DNA of 55,319 nucleotides from CAVRZR01 sp964354215 (GCA_964354215.1 CAYGYT010000013.1:1-55319), one strand, 5' to 3'. Counted from the stretch's first letter, positions 40,975-49,624 are shown. The notes: generated by a model not told the origin, from the letters alone. Made by a program: numbers and translations.

Positions 40975-41410
40975 AGCCGCCCTCCCCTCGTGCTGTGTCG
41001 GCCAGCGAATCGGATTCGACGAGCTCACAGGCAACGACCGGTTGGATGACCAGCTGTGCGATCCTGTCGCCACGGCGTATCTCGATGGGCGTCTTCGGAT
41101 CGAGGTTGACGAGGATGACCTTGACCTCACCCCGATAGTGACTGTCGATAAGCCCCGGAGTGTTCACAAGGCTCAAGCCCTGCTTCAGGGCGAGCCCGCT
41201 TCGGGGCTGGACGAAACCTGCGTGCCCGTGCGGTATGGCGAAGGCGACGCCCGTGCGCACCAGTGCGCGCCCGAACGGGGGAATCTGAGCGTCCTCGGCG
41301 GCCCGCAGATCCAAGCCGGCATCGCCTTCATGGGCGTATGACGGGAGCGGGAGGTCGCGATCGATCCGTTGGACCGGTAGTGGGATGCGGAGAGAGTCGC
41401 ATTCCGGCAC
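40955..41410 (-). CDS. dut: dUTP diphosphatase
   Basis: A 151-residue trimeric dUTPase that converts dUTP to dUMP and keeps uracil out of DNA. All five motifs are visible: 'HEGDAGLDLRA', 'PRSGLALK', 'VNTPGLIDSHYRGEV', 'RGDRIAQLV' and 'RGEGGFGSTG'. GTG 41410 begins one base after the nrdR stop, so it shares a transcript with nrdR. Confidence 0.96.
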   Translation of the reverse strand: MPECDSLRIPLPVQRIDRDLPLPSYAHEGDAGLDLRAAEDAQIPPFGRALVRTGVAFAIPHGHAGFVQPRSGLALKQGLSLVNTPGLIDSHYRGEVKVILVNLDPKTPIEIRRGDRIAQLVIQPVVACELVESDSLADTARGEGGFGSTGV

Positions 41411-41411
41411 G

Positions 41412-41858
41412 CTAGCTGAGGTCTTTCAATTCCGAAGTGAACTCGTCGAGGTCCTGAAACGACTTGTACACGGACGCGAAGCGGATGTAGGCGACCTTGT
41501 CCACTCGCTTGAGCCGCGTGAGCACCATGTCCCCCAGCTGCTTGGACGGCACTTCATAGCGGAAGGTGTTGTGAAGATCGCTCTCGATGTCGTCGATGAG
41601 CGCCTCGAGCTGGTCTATGGCGACGTTGCGCTTCGCGCTTGCCACGATGAGTCCGCGAAGCAGTTTCGCCCGGTCGAACGGTTCCGCGGTTCCGTCCTTC
41701 TTGACCACCATGAGCGGCATTTCCTCGCGACGCTCGTAGGTGGTGAACCGCTGCTGGCACGATAGGCACTCTCGACGACGGCGTATCGCGTCCTGTGACT
41801 CAGAAACGCGCGAATCGACGACCTTCGTCTCGTCGTGACCGCAGAACGGGCACCGCAT
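41412..41858 (-). CDS. nrdR: Transcriptional regulator NrdR
   Basis: A 148-residue repressor of ribonucleotide reductase genes. An N-terminal zinc ribbon ('MRCPFCGHDETKVVDSR', 'RRRRECLSCQQRFTTYER') is followed by an ATP-cone domain ('VVKKDGTAEPFDRAKLLRGL'). It senses ATP/dATP and binds paired NrdR boxes. Two such boxes lie directly in front of the gene, so self-control is likely. No reductase gene is in this window. Confidence 0.96.
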   Translation of the reverse strand: MRCPFCGHDETKVVDSRVSESQDAIRRRRECLSCQQRFTTYERREEMPLMVVKKDGTAEPFDRAKLLRGLIVASAKRNVAIDQLEALIDDIESDLHNTFRYEVPSKQLGDMVLTRLKRVDKVAYIRFASVYKSFQDLDEFTSELKDLS

Positions 41859-41864
41859 AGACCA

Positions 41865-41916
41865 CCCCTATATCTAGCTCGCTCAGCACACTAGCACACA
41901 AGATATGGGGCCACAA
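41865..41916 (-). promoter_or_regulatory. nrdR promoter with two NrdR boxes
   Basis: On the reverse strand TTGTGG (complement of 41911-41916) and TAGTGT (complement of 41888-41893) are 17 bp apart. Two sequences match the 16-bp NrdR box (core CwAtATaTwG). 41865-41880 (CCCCTATATCTAGCTC) matches 9 of 10 core positions and 41896-41911 (ACACAAGATATGGGGC) matches 8 of 10. Their centres are 31 bp apart, three helical turns, as expected for cooperative NrdR binding. One box fills the -35/-10 spacer, the other covers the start region. Confidence 0.65.
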
Positions 41917-41936
41917 CGGGGCAGGCCACAACGGGG
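41909..41936 (+). repeat. 13-bp tandem direct repeat upstream of nrdR
   Basis: GGCCACAACGGGG occurs at 41909-41921 and again at 41924-41936, a 15-bp period. The first copy overlaps the nrdR -35. It could be a further operator or a small duplication. Confidence 0.5.
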
Positions 41937-41945
41937 TGGTCGCTC

Positions 41946-42371
41946 CTATCGCGAGGCGAACTCGGGGCTGGCCGACCGTGAGATGGGGACCTTGAGCTCA
42001 CTGCCGGCCACGAGCGCTGGGGCATCGAGGCTATTGAGTCGGGCGATGAGGTCTGCGGTCTGCTCGGTGGACAATCCGGACACGGGGTGTTGCTTCGCGA
42101 TCGCCCAGAGGGTGTCGCCTTGCTCCACCCGCACGCGAGTGCTCGGAACCGTGGACGGCGCCTCCGCTCGGGACGCGAGTGCGCACAAGAGGAGCGCAAG
42201 CGCGAGCGCGAGCAGGACGAGACGCTCGCCTCTACTCGCGCCGCGCCCGCGACGGTATCGAGGCGCGGTGCGACTGCGCTCACTGCGGACACGCACCACC
42301 GTCGCATCCGCAGCGATCGTGCGCTCCCGACAGGCCCGGCGTGATCGGCTTCCCACGGCTAGCGTTGTCAT
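41946..42371 (-). CDS. yneA: LysM-domain protein, YneA-like SOS cell-division inhibitor
   Basis: A 141-residue protein with a basic N-terminus, one membrane helix ('LVLLALALALLLCALASRAEA') and a C-terminal LysM domain ('VRVEQGDTLWAIAKQHPV...ADLIARLNSL'). This layout, together with its divergent position next to lexA and two perfect LexA boxes in its promoter, matches YneA of Bacillus, which delays division during DNA damage. ATG 42371 is chosen; ATG 42440 would add 23 unremarkable residues, and neither has a strong ribosome-binding site. nrdR follows 87 bases downstream. Confidence 0.75.
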   Translation of the reverse strand: MTTLAVGSRSRRACRERTIAADATVVRVRSERSRTAPRYRRGRGASRGERLVLLALALALLLCALASRAEAPSTVPSTRVRVEQGDTLWAIAKQHPVSGLSTEQTADLIARLNSLDAPALVAGSELKVPISRSASPEFASR

Positions 42372-42466
42372 CGGTGTGCCACACCCCTCTGTTGCGTTGT
42401 CTGCTGCGTTCAGGTGCACCCTATCGGGCGGGTCTGACATCGGTTGCCCACTACCAATCGACACTA

Positions 42467-42514
42467 CGAACATACGTTCGATACCCATGATACCGAACAT
42501 ATGTTCGTGTGCAA
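42467..42514 (-). promoter_or_regulatory. SOS promoter of the yneA-like gene with two LexA boxes
   Basis: On the reverse strand TTGCAC (complement of 42509-42514), a 16-bp spacer and TATCAT (complement of 42487-42492) form a promoter. The spacer is filled by CGAACATATGTTCG (42494-42507). A second perfect box, CGAACATACGTTCG (42467-42480), covers the expected start of transcription. Both match the actinobacterial/Gram-positive LexA consensus. Confidence 0.8.
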
Positions 42515-42561
42515 GTCCCCCGTGCCTCTGTTCGGCGCGCGGGCAAGAAATCGGGCTGCAC

Positions 42562-42621
42562 CGAACGCGTGTTTGCACGTCCCGGCGTGCTCAGATAGAC
42601 TCGTATGCGTACATACGTTCG
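42562..42621 (+). promoter_or_regulatory. lexA promoter with two imperfect LexA boxes
   Basis: TTGCAC (42573-42578), 17 bp, TAGACT (42596-42601). CGAACGCGTGTTTG (42562-42575) overlaps the -35 and CGTACATACGTTCG (42608-42621) covers the predicted start. Each differs from the consensus by one base, so LexA should release its own gene earlier than the yneA-like gene. Confidence 0.75.
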
Positions 42622-42637
42622 TATCCAGGGGGTCGTC

Positions 42638-43261
42638 ATGGCCTACAAGCGCGAGCTCACGGGTCGGCAGCAGCAGATCCTCGACTACATCCGAGGAGAG
42701 ATCCACCGCCGAGGATTCCCGCCTTCGGTTCGGGAGATCGGCGAGGCGGTGAACCTCTCAAGTTCCTCCACGGTGCACTCCCACCTGGCGGCGCTCGAGA
42801 AGAAGGGCTTCCTTCGGCGAGACCCGAGCAAGCCGAGGGCGCTCGAAGTGCTCGACTATCGAGATACCGAGCGGGGCGTGGACTACGGGCAGGTGCGTGC
42901 CGTGCCGCTCGTGGGACAGGTGGCCGCGGGCTCGCCGATCCTGGCCGCCGAGAACATCGAGTCGACGATGCAGCTTCCCGCCGAGATGGCCGACGAATCC
43001 ACCTTTATCCTTCGCGTGCGCGGAGAGAGCATGATCGACGCGGGAATACTCGACGGCGACTTTGTCGTGGTTCGCCAGCAGGACACGGCTTCGAACGGCG
43101 AGATCGTCGTCGCCATGATCGAAGACGACGCGACCGTGAAGACGTTCTACCGCGAAGCCGATCGGATTCGACTCCAGCCCGAGCACCCGACCATGGAACC
43201 GATCTACGCACGGGACGTGCGGATTCTCGGCAAAGTCGTCGCTCTCTTCCGCCGCCTCTAG
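42638..43261 (+). CDS. lexA: SOS repressor LexA
   Basis: A 207-residue repressor with an N-terminal winged helix ('LTGRQQQILDYIRGEI', 'PPSVREIGEAVNLSSSSTVHSHLAAL') and a self-cleaving protease domain. The cleavage site is A97-G98 in 'VAAGSP', the nucleophile is S131 in 'RGESMID' and the base is K168. ATG 42638 has AGGGGG upstream. The gene is divergent from the yneA-like gene, and both share the LexA-box region. Confidence 0.97.
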   Translation: MAYKRELTGRQQQILDYIRGEIHRRGFPPSVREIGEAVNLSSSSTVHSHLAALEKKGFLRRDPSKPRALEVLDYRDTERGVDYGQVRAVPLVGQVAAGSPILAAENIESTMQLPAEMADESTFILRVRGESMIDAGILDGDFVVVRQQDTASNGEIVVAMIEDDATVKTFYREADRIRLQPEHPTMEPIYARDVRILGKVVALFRRL

Positions 43262-43273
43262 TCAGGGAGCACG

Positions 43274-43660
43274 GTGCCCCTCGCCCGCATACAGATCACC
43301 GGTCAGAAGCCGGCCGCGTACAAGCGCGCTCTGATTTCCGCGACGAGAGCGGCGATCGTGGAGGGACTCGGTGCTCTGGACGAGCGCGTCGTGGTGCGAC
43401 TGTCGGTAGACGACGCGGAGTGCGTCGATGTCCCCGCGTGCCGGACCGATCGGTTCACGCTCGTTGAGGTGCTGCTCTACGAAGGACGCAGCGAGGAGAC
43501 GAAGCGGGTGTTCGCGCAGCTTCTGAGGGCGCGACTCTCCCAGGACCCCGGCATAGAGCCGAGCGAAGTGGCGGTCGCCTTGCACGACCTGTCGAAGGTC
43601 GACTTGGACGTACTGCCGGGCGAGGCTGGATCCTCAAGCCCGAGCGACACTACTCGGTAG
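43274..43660 (+). CDS. Tautomerase-family protein
   Basis: A 128-residue member of the tautomerase superfamily. The catalytic proline would be Pro1 after Met removal ('MPLARIQI'). 'AYKRALISATRAAIVEGLGA' and 'EVLLYEGRSEETKRVFAQLL' match the longer tautomerase-2-type members. GTG 43274 lies 12 bases after lexA. The natural substrate is unknown. It converges with hflX and overlaps it by 11 bases. Confidence 0.8.
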   Translation: MPLARIQITGQKPAAYKRALISATRAAIVEGLGALDERVVVRLSVDDAECVDVPACRTDRFTLVEVLLYEGRSEETKRVFAQLLRARLSQDPGIEPSEVAVALHDLSKVDLDVLPGEAGSSSPSDTTR

Positions 43661-44969
43661 CGCTCGTGGAGTGTGACGCGTCGCACGCGAACGGTGCGAG
43701 CTCGTGTGCACTTTCGGCGGGCATCCGCACGACGAGCTGCGTGCCCGACTCGGTGTGACGCTCGGAGAGGATCTGCCCGCGCTCGTGGGCGAGCTGCACA
43801 AGGTCGCCTCGAGTGTACGGCACGAGCACCGTGAGCGTGATGCTGCCGCGCGCTGCGTCCTCGGCGATGCGTGCAACGAGCGCTTCGATCCCGGCACCGG
43901 TCGTGGCCGATACGAAGACTGCGCGCGGATGGCGCGCCTCGAGGGTCGCGCGCGTCTGCGTGTCGAGCAGGTCGGTCTTGTTGAGCACGAGCACGTACGG
44001 CTTGCTCGCCGTGTCGATCTCGGCAAGCACTTCTCGTACGGCCTGCATTTGCGCTTCGAGCTGGAGGTCCGACGCGTCCGTCACCTGGAGCAGCAGGTCC
44101 GCTTCCCTGACCTCGTCGAGCGTCGATTTGAACGCTTCCACAAGGCCGTGCGGAAGCTTGTTGATGAAGCCGACGGTGTCCGTGAGCGTGATCTCTCGAC
44201 CTTCCGGCAGGTCCATCCGACGGGTGGTCGAGTCGAGCGTCGCGAACAGCATGTCTGCGACGAGCGCTCCGGCGTCGGTCAAGCGGTTAAGGAGCGTGGA
44301 CTTGCCGGCGTTGGTGTAGCCGACGAGCGACACCCGGTACACGCCGCTTCGAGCCCGGCGCTTGCGCTGGAGATCGCGCTCGGCAGAGACCCCCTTGAGG
44401 TCCCGCCGCACTTCCGAGATGCGCCGCCGAGTGAGCCGCCGGTCCGTCTCGAGCTGGGACTCGCCGGCGCCGAAGCGTGCTCCCCTGCCGCCGCCGAGGC
44501 GCTCCGCTTCGAGGTGGCCCCACATACCCTTGAGCCGCGGTAGAACGTACTCGAGCTGCGCGAGCTCGACCTGGAGCTTACCTTCACGGCTGGTGGCGTG
44601 GAGTGCGAATATGTCGAGGATGAGAGCGGTTCGGTCCAGGACCTTCGCCTCGGGGATGAGATTCTCGAGATTCGCCTGTTGAGAGGGCGTGAGGTCGTCG
44701 TCGAACACGACCATCGTACCGTCGTGGGCCCGGACGAGCGCGGCTACCTCTTCGGCCTTGCCCGATCCGATGAACGTACGCGGATTCGGCTTGTCGAGCT
44801 TCTGGGTGACAACACCGATGACGTCGATCCCCGCGGTGTCGGCCAGACGCTCGAGTTCGGCAAGAGTCTCATCGAGCGGCCAGTCCTGGCGCCCACGATC
44901 CACGCCGACGAGCACGGCGCGCTCAACGTGCTTCTCGAACACCTCTTGGGCCTGGAAGCGCCCACTCAT
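43650..44969 (-). CDS. hflX: GTPase HflX
   Basis: A 439-residue ribosome-associated GTPase that splits stalled or heat-damaged ribosomes. The N-terminal HflX domain ('DEALAELERLADTAG'-like start, 'FIGSGKAEEVAALV', 'ELAQLEYVLPRLKG') is followed by a G domain: 'GYTNAGKSTLLN', 'DTVGFI', 'NKTD'. 'GGRGARFGAGESQLETDRR' is a further HflX hallmark. It heads toward the end of the reverse block behind dapL. Confidence 0.96.
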   Translation of the reverse strand: MSGRFQAQEVFEKHVERAVLVGVDRGRQDWPLDETLAELERLADTAGIDVIGVVTQKLDKPNPRTFIGSGKAEEVAALVRAHDGTMVVFDDDLTPSQQANLENLIPEAKVLDRTALILDIFALHATSREGKLQVELAQLEYVLPRLKGMWGHLEAERLGGGRGARFGAGESQLETDRRLTRRRISEVRRDLKGVSAERDLQRKRRARSGVYRVSLVGYTNAGKSTLLNRLTDAGALVADMLFATLDSTTRRMDLPEGREITLTDTVGFINKLPHGLVEAFKSTLDEVREADLLLQVTDASDLQLEAQMQAVREVLAEIDTASKPYVLVLNKTDLLDTQTRATLEARHPRAVFVSATTGAGIEALVARIAEDAARGSITLTVLVPYTRGDLVQLAHERGQILSERHTESGTQLVVRMPAESAHELAPFACDASHSTSATE

Positions 44970-44992
44970 CGTGCCGGCACCTCGCCGCGGCC

Positions 44993-46150
44993 CTAGAGCG
45001 TGGCTTCGATGCGGCGAACGGCTTCTTCGAGACGGTCGTCAGCCGTGGTAAGCGAGATGCGGACGAAGCCTTCGCCGCTCGGTCCGTACGCCGAGCCGGG
45101 GGCAACGATGACGTTCGCTTCCTGCAGCACCTTCTCGGCGAACGAGGCGGAAGTGAAGCCCTCGGGGACCTTCGCCCACACGTAGATGGTCGCCTTGGGC
45201 GTCGCGGCCTGGATGCCGATCGCGCGCAGCGCCTCGAGCACGAGGTCGCGACGATGCTGGTAGAGGTCGCAGAGCTCGCGGATGGAGTCTTGCGGACCGA
45301 GCATGGCCTCGATGGCGGCATCCTGCACGGCGGTGAACACGCCCGAGTCGATGTTGCTTTTCACGGTACCGAGCGCCTTGATGGCCTCATGGTTGCCGCA
45401 GGCGAACGCGACACGCCAGCCGGTCATGTTGTAGGCCTTCGAACAGCTGAGGAGCTCGATGGCGACGTCGCGCGCACCGGGGCGCTCGAGGATCGAGGGC
45501 GCGACGTAGCCGTCGAAGGCGATCTCGGAGTAGGCGTTGTCGTGGACGAGCAGGATGTCGTGCTCGCGCGCGAACGCGATCGCCTTGTCGAAGTACTCCT
45601 CAGTGGCCACCGCCGAGGTCGGGTTGTTCGGATACGAGATGAACATCATCTTGGCCTTGGCCAGGACGTCAGCCGGAGCCGACTCGAAGTCGGCGAGAAA
45701 GCCGTTCTCCTCGGTCATGGGCATCCAGTGACTGAGCCCGCCGACCATGATGCCGCCGGTGTGATAGACCGGGTACCCGCACCCCGGAACCAGCGTGTAT
45801 TCGCCCTGATCCACGAACGCCGTGAACAAGTGCGCGATACCCTCTTTGCTGCCGATGAGCGCCAGAACCTCTGTCTCCGAGTCGAGCTCGACGCCAAAGC
45901 GGCTGCGCATCCACTGCGCGCACGCGGCACGATAGCGCGGCGCGCCCACGTAGCTCGGGTATTGGTGGTTTGCGGGGTTGCGAATCGCGGTGGCCATCGC
46001 GTTCACGATGTGCTCAGGCGTGGGCGTGTCCGGATCGCCGATGCCGAGTGAGATCACGTCGATGCCCTGCGCCACCTTCGCCGCCTTCTTGCGGTCGATC
46101 TCGGCGAACAGGTACGGCGGCAGATTGGCGATGCGCTGAGCGGTCCTCAC
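44993..46150 (-). CDS. dapL: LL-diaminopimelate aminotransferase
   Basis: A 385-residue PLP aminotransferase of class I/II that makes LL-diaminopimelate directly from tetrahydrodipicolinate for lysine and wall synthesis. 'RIANLPPYLFAEIDRKKAA', 'SLGIGDPDTPTPEHIV', 'NNPT', and the PLP lysine in 'SCSKAYNMTGWRVAF' fit the family. GTG 46150 gives the family start; the extension to 46249 is not family-like. dapF follows upstream on the same strand and supports the lysine route over a general aminotransferase. Confidence 0.85.
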   Translation of the reverse strand: MRTAQRIANLPPYLFAEIDRKKAAKVAQGIDVISLGIGDPDTPTPEHIVNAMATAIRNPANHQYPSYVGAPRYRAACAQWMRSRFGVELDSETEVLALIGSKEGIAHLFTAFVDQGEYTLVPGCGYPVYHTGGIMVGGLSHWMPMTEENGFLADFESAPADVLAKAKMMFISYPNNPTSAVATEEYFDKAIAFAREHDILLVHDNAYSEIAFDGYVAPSILERPGARDVAIELLSCSKAYNMTGWRVAFACGNHEAIKALGTVKSNIDSGVFTAVQDAAIEAMLGPQDSIRELCDLYQHRRDLVLEALRAIGIQAATPKATIYVWAKVPEGFTSASFAEKVLQEANVIVAPGSAYGPSGEGFVRISLTTADDRLEEAVRRIEATL

Positions 46151-46313
46151 GTTCGGACATCCCCTTCCGATTGTGTGTGCACGTGCGGTGACGGGTTGTG
46201 CGGCGGTGAGCGCTACTGGGTGAGCAGGGCTGGCGCCGCTTCGCGCCATGGTAGCAGACGCGCAGCGCCTCGGAGTGCGCCGGTCGATGACGTGCGGGGC
46301 GCCGAGGGAGGGC

Positions 46314-47189
46314 CTAGGCCTCCTCGTCGTCCTCGCCGATCGGGAGCGTGCCGGTGAAGACCTCCAGTGCGGTGCCGGTCATGAAGACGTGACCGCTGTC
46401 CTCGTCCCACCTGATGGCAAGCTCGCCGCCCGGCAGCTCGATCGTCGCCTCCCGGCCGACCTTCTCAGCGAGCGAGGCGGCCACGAGTGTCGCGCACGCC
46501 CCCGTGCCGCACGCGAGTGTCTCGCCGCACCCGCGTTCCCACACGCGCAGGCGGATGGTGCCGTCGGCGTCAAGCTGGGCGAACTCGACGTTCGTACGGT
46601 TCGGGAAGGCCGGGTGCTCTTCGATCATCGGTCCTACTATGCGGACCGGGGCAGTCTCGACGTCGTCGACCCAGATGACGCAGTGCGGGTTGCCCATCGA
46701 CACGCACGTCACGTCAAAGGTGCCGGCCTCGGTCACGAGGGGGACGTTGAGCACGGGGTCGCCTGAGAGTGTGGTCGGGATCTCCTCGGCGGACAGCTTG
46801 GGCGCTCCCATGTCCACGGTCGCCAGATAGAGCGTGCCGTCGTTATCGCGCGCGATCGAGATCGGCTTGAGTCCCCCCAGGGTCTCTACCACGATCTCGT
46901 TGCAGTCGCGTTCGACGAACTCGCGGTCGACCAGGTACTTCGCGAAGCAGCGCACGCCGTTGCCACACATCTCGGCGAGCGTGCCGTCGGAGTTGACGTA
47001 GTGCATGTAGAAGTCGGCATCCGGCGATGTGGCTCGTCTCACCAGGATCATGCCGTCTGCGCCGATGCCGAAGTGCCGGTTGCAGAACCACTGCACGGCT
47101 TCGGGCGAGAAGTCCAGGCCAGCGTCAAGGTCCTCGATCACGATGAAGTCGTTGCCGAGGCCGTGCATCTTCGTGAACGCGAGCTCCAT
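46314..47189 (-). CDS. dapF: Diaminopimelate epimerase
   Basis: A 291-residue epimerase that converts LL- to meso-diaminopimelate. Both active-site cysteines are visible: one in 'EMCGNGVRCFAKY' and one in 'GCGETLACGTGACAT'. 'FTKMHGLGNDFIVIED' at the start is diagnostic. It lies between miaA and dapL on the reverse strand and provides the next step after DapL. Confidence 0.97.
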   Translation of the reverse strand: MELAFTKMHGLGNDFIVIEDLDAGLDFSPEAVQWFCNRHFGIGADGMILVRRATSPDADFYMHYVNSDGTLAEMCGNGVRCFAKYLVDREFVERDCNEIVVETLGGLKPISIARDNDGTLYLATVDMGAPKLSAEEIPTTLSGDPVLNVPLVTEAGTFDVTCVSMGNPHCVIWVDDVETAPVRIVGPMIEEHPAFPNRTNVEFAQLDADGTIRLRVWERGCGETLACGTGACATLVAASLAEKVGREATIELPGGELAIRWDEDSGHVFMTGTALEVFTGTLPIGEDDEEA

Positions 47190-47199
47190 GAACCGTCTC

Positions 47200-48207
47200 C
47201 TAGTGCGCGGCCGTCGTGGTCGGCGGCTGTGGTTCGTCAGATTCTAGCAGGGAGATGGCTCGCGCCAGGGTCTCAGCGGTCGACAGAGAGGTGACGTCGA
47301 TCCATCGGATGCGGTTGTCGGCGCGAAACCACGTGAGCTGTCGCTTCGCGTACCGCCGAGACGCCAGCTTCACCTGCGCGACCGCGTCTTCGATCGGAGC
47401 GCCGCTCTCGAGCACCGGGACGAACTCCTTGTAGCCTATGGCCTGTTGAGCGGTGAGTGCCTCCCTGAGCCCTGCGTCCAGCAGCTGACGGATCTCGTCA
47501 AGGAGCCCCGCGGCGAGCATGGCGTCCACGCGTGCGTCGATCCGCTCGTAGAGACGCTCGCGATCCATGCTCAGCCCAAGGTAGGTCGCCGGATAGAAGG
47601 GACGGCGCTCGGTGAAGCCGGCAGCCTGCTGCGCGTACGAGACCCCCGCTTCCGCCATCTCGAGGGCGCGAATGGTCCGTCGCACGTTGTTCGGATGGAT
47701 GAGGGCCGCGCTCTCGGGGTCGAGGGCGCGAAGTCTCGCGTGAAGCGCCTCTGGTCCGATCTCCTCTGCGAGCGTTTCGATCTGCTCGCGAGTCTGCGAC
47801 TCATGGTCGCCGGCGGGGAAACGCATGTCGTCGAGCGCGGCACGAACGTACAGCCCGGTACCGCCACATACCAGGGGCGCCTTGCCGCGCGCCGCGATGT
47901 CTTCGATGGCTTCGCGCGCGAGACGCTGGTAGAGCGCCGCCGAGAACGGCGTTCCCGGCTCGACGGCGTCGATCAGGTGGTACCCCGCGCGTCGCTCGCC
48001 GGCGGGAGGCTTCGCCGTACCGATGTCCATCCCCCGGTACACCTGCATCGAGTCGGCCGAGACGATCTCGCCGTCGAGCCGGAGGGTGAGGTCCTCGGCG
48101 AGCGAGCTCTTGCCGACGGCGGTGGGGCCCACGATCGCGATGACGTGTGGGCGTGAGGCGGCGGAGGTGGCCTCGGCGGGCGCAGCGCCGCTACTCGTAG
48201 CGGTCAA
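47200..48207 (-). CDS. miaA: tRNA dimethylallyltransferase
   Basis: A 335-residue enzyme that adds dimethylallyl to A37 of tRNAs reading U-starting codons. 'VIAIVGPTAVGKSSLAEDL' (P-loop), 'GEIVSADSMQVYRGMDIGTAKP', 'FSAALYQRLA', 'VCGGTGLYVRA' and 'RYAKRQLTWFR' are all present. TTG 48207 is preferred because GAGAGG lies eight bases upstream; GTG 48237 is an alternative. The next step enzyme MiaB is encoded close by at 49625. Confidence 0.93.
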   Translation of the reverse strand: MTATSSGAAPAEATSAASRPHVIAIVGPTAVGKSSLAEDLTLRLDGEIVSADSMQVYRGMDIGTAKPPAGERRAGYHLIDAVEPGTPFSAALYQRLAREAIEDIAARGKAPLVCGGTGLYVRAALDDMRFPAGDHESQTREQIETLAEEIGPEALHARLRALDPESAALIHPNNVRRTIRALEMAEAGVSYAQQAAGFTERRPFYPATYLGLSMDRERLYERIDARVDAMLAAGLLDEIRQLLDAGLREALTAQQAIGYKEFVPVLESGAPIEDAVAQVKLASRRYAKRQLTWFRADNRIRWIDVTSLSTAETLARAISLLESDEPQPPTTTAAH

Positions 48208-49594
48208 CCTGGAACCTCTCGAAGCTGCACGGCTCACCAGGTCGAATGCCCGCCTTGCTCATGGCGATCTCCACCTGAGTCTCGACATCATCCACACCTT
48301 CGAGGTCCGGCAGCAGCAACCCTCGACGCCAACCTGAGGAAACGATCACACCGTACTGCTCTGGATCGAGGTCGTCGACGTGACACGTCTCCGGCTGCCT
48401 CAAGACGTCGACCTTGACGTCGAGGTCCGCAAGCTCTTCTGCGGTCGTCGGGGGGAAGCGAGGGTCCTGCGTTGCGGCCTGGATCGCATTGTGGACGACC
48501 TCTTGGGCGAGCGTGTCCTCTGTGGGGAGGATCGTGCCGATGCAGCCGCGCAGCTGCCCGTTGCGGTGCAGGCTCACGAAGGCCCCGGCGCGTTCGGGCA
48601 GGGAGGCGTCTTCGAGTGGTTCGGGTTCGAGCGTGCTTTGCTCGCGCACGTAGGCTTCGATCGTGCGCCGTGCGAGGGCGACGATCTCGCTTTCGGGTTC
48701 GCCCGCGACGCCTCGCTTGCGACCGCGGGTGGGCGTTCCCGAGGCTTTCGGATCCACCCCCGGTGCCAGTCCTGCGACATCGAGTGCGTCCGCCCCGACG
48801 AGCGCGGTCATGTAGCCGACTCCCCACGGTCCCTCGTACGCCAGCACTCGCGTCGGGGCGCCCTCGCCCACGAAACCGCCGAGCGTGACGAACGAACGCA
48901 ACCCGCACTCGCCGCCCGCATCGACCATGTCGGGGTCGAGGTGCATGAGCCCGACGAAATCGCTCCTCCGCACGTGGTCGACGAGCGCGGCGTCCAAGTC
49001 CGCACCGCGCGGAGAGTAGCCCGACGGCGCGTCTTGCGTGAGCCGGTGGCTGCAGTCCCCGCTCGCCACGAACGCGAGACGTCGACCGAGGGCCTCGGCG
49101 GTCGCCGCGACGACCTCCCCCACTCGGCGGTGCGTCTCGTACGGCAGGTACGCGAGCGACATCTCAACGAGAGGCCAGCGGCCGTCCGGGTCGAGGAAGC
49201 TCATGGGCACGAGCACCCCGTGGTCGAGGTGTCCGGACTCCATTCGGGCATCGAGCGAGCGGTCCATCGCCGGGATACCCGCCTGCTCGAGGCGATCGAG
49301 CAGCGCGTGGGCGAACTCGGGGTCGCCGGAGTAGCTGTATCGGGCGGATGGGGCGCCGAACTGCCCGAACGAGCCGGTTGTCGTCGCGGCGGCGTCGACC
49401 AGGAACGCGTCGGCGAACGCGGGGCTGTGAGGCGACATGATGACGACCAGATCGGGGGCGAACGCAGCCAGCGCGTGTGCAGCCGTGTGAAGGGCTTCGA
49501 TCGAAGCAGCGGTTACGTCAGCGCGGGAGGCGCCGACGGCCTGCACCATGATCGGCGGATGTGGAGCGATGATGCCGAATGTCCCGGCAGACAT
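48191..49594 (-). CDS. LigB/MEMO-like dioxygenase-fold domain fused to AMMECR1 (AmmeMemoRadiSam system protein A)
   Basis: A 467-residue fusion. Residues 1 to about 265 have the class III extradiol-dioxygenase/MEMO fold: 'GIIAPHPPIMVQAVG' at the start, 'DLVVIMSPHSPAF', 'LDHGVLVPMSFL', 'VASGDCSHRL'. Residues about 290-467 form an AMMECR1 domain: 'AGAFVSLHRNGQLRGCIGTILP', 'NAIQAATQDPRFPP', 'GWRRGLLLPDLEGV'. Families of this set occur with a radical SAM enzyme, but none is in this window. The biochemical role is unknown. ATG 49594 has GGAGG upstream; the frame opens further to GTG 49603, which lies in that site. Confidence 0.85.
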   Translation of the reverse strand: MSAGTFGIIAPHPPIMVQAVGASRADVTAASIEALHTAAHALAAFAPDLVVIMSPHSPAFADAFLVDAAATTTGSFGQFGAPSARYSYSGDPEFAHALLDRLEQAGIPAMDRSLDARMESGHLDHGVLVPMSFLDPDGRWPLVEMSLAYLPYETHRRVGEVVAATAEALGRRLAFVASGDCSHRLTQDAPSGYSPRGADLDAALVDHVRRSDFVGLMHLDPDMVDAGGECGLRSFVTLGGFVGEGAPTRVLAYEGPWGVGYMTALVGADALDVAGLAPGVDPKASGTPTRGRKRGVAGEPESEIVALARRTIEAYVREQSTLEPEPLEDASLPERAGAFVSLHRNGQLRGCIGTILPTEDTLAQEVVHNAIQAATQDPRFPPTTAEELADLDVKVDVLRQPETCHVDDLDPEQYGVIVSSGWRRGLLLPDLEGVDDVETQVEIAMSKAGIRPGEPCSFERFQVDRYE

Positions 49595-49624
49595 GCCGAA
49601 CACCTCCAGTGAAGCAGAGGGTAC

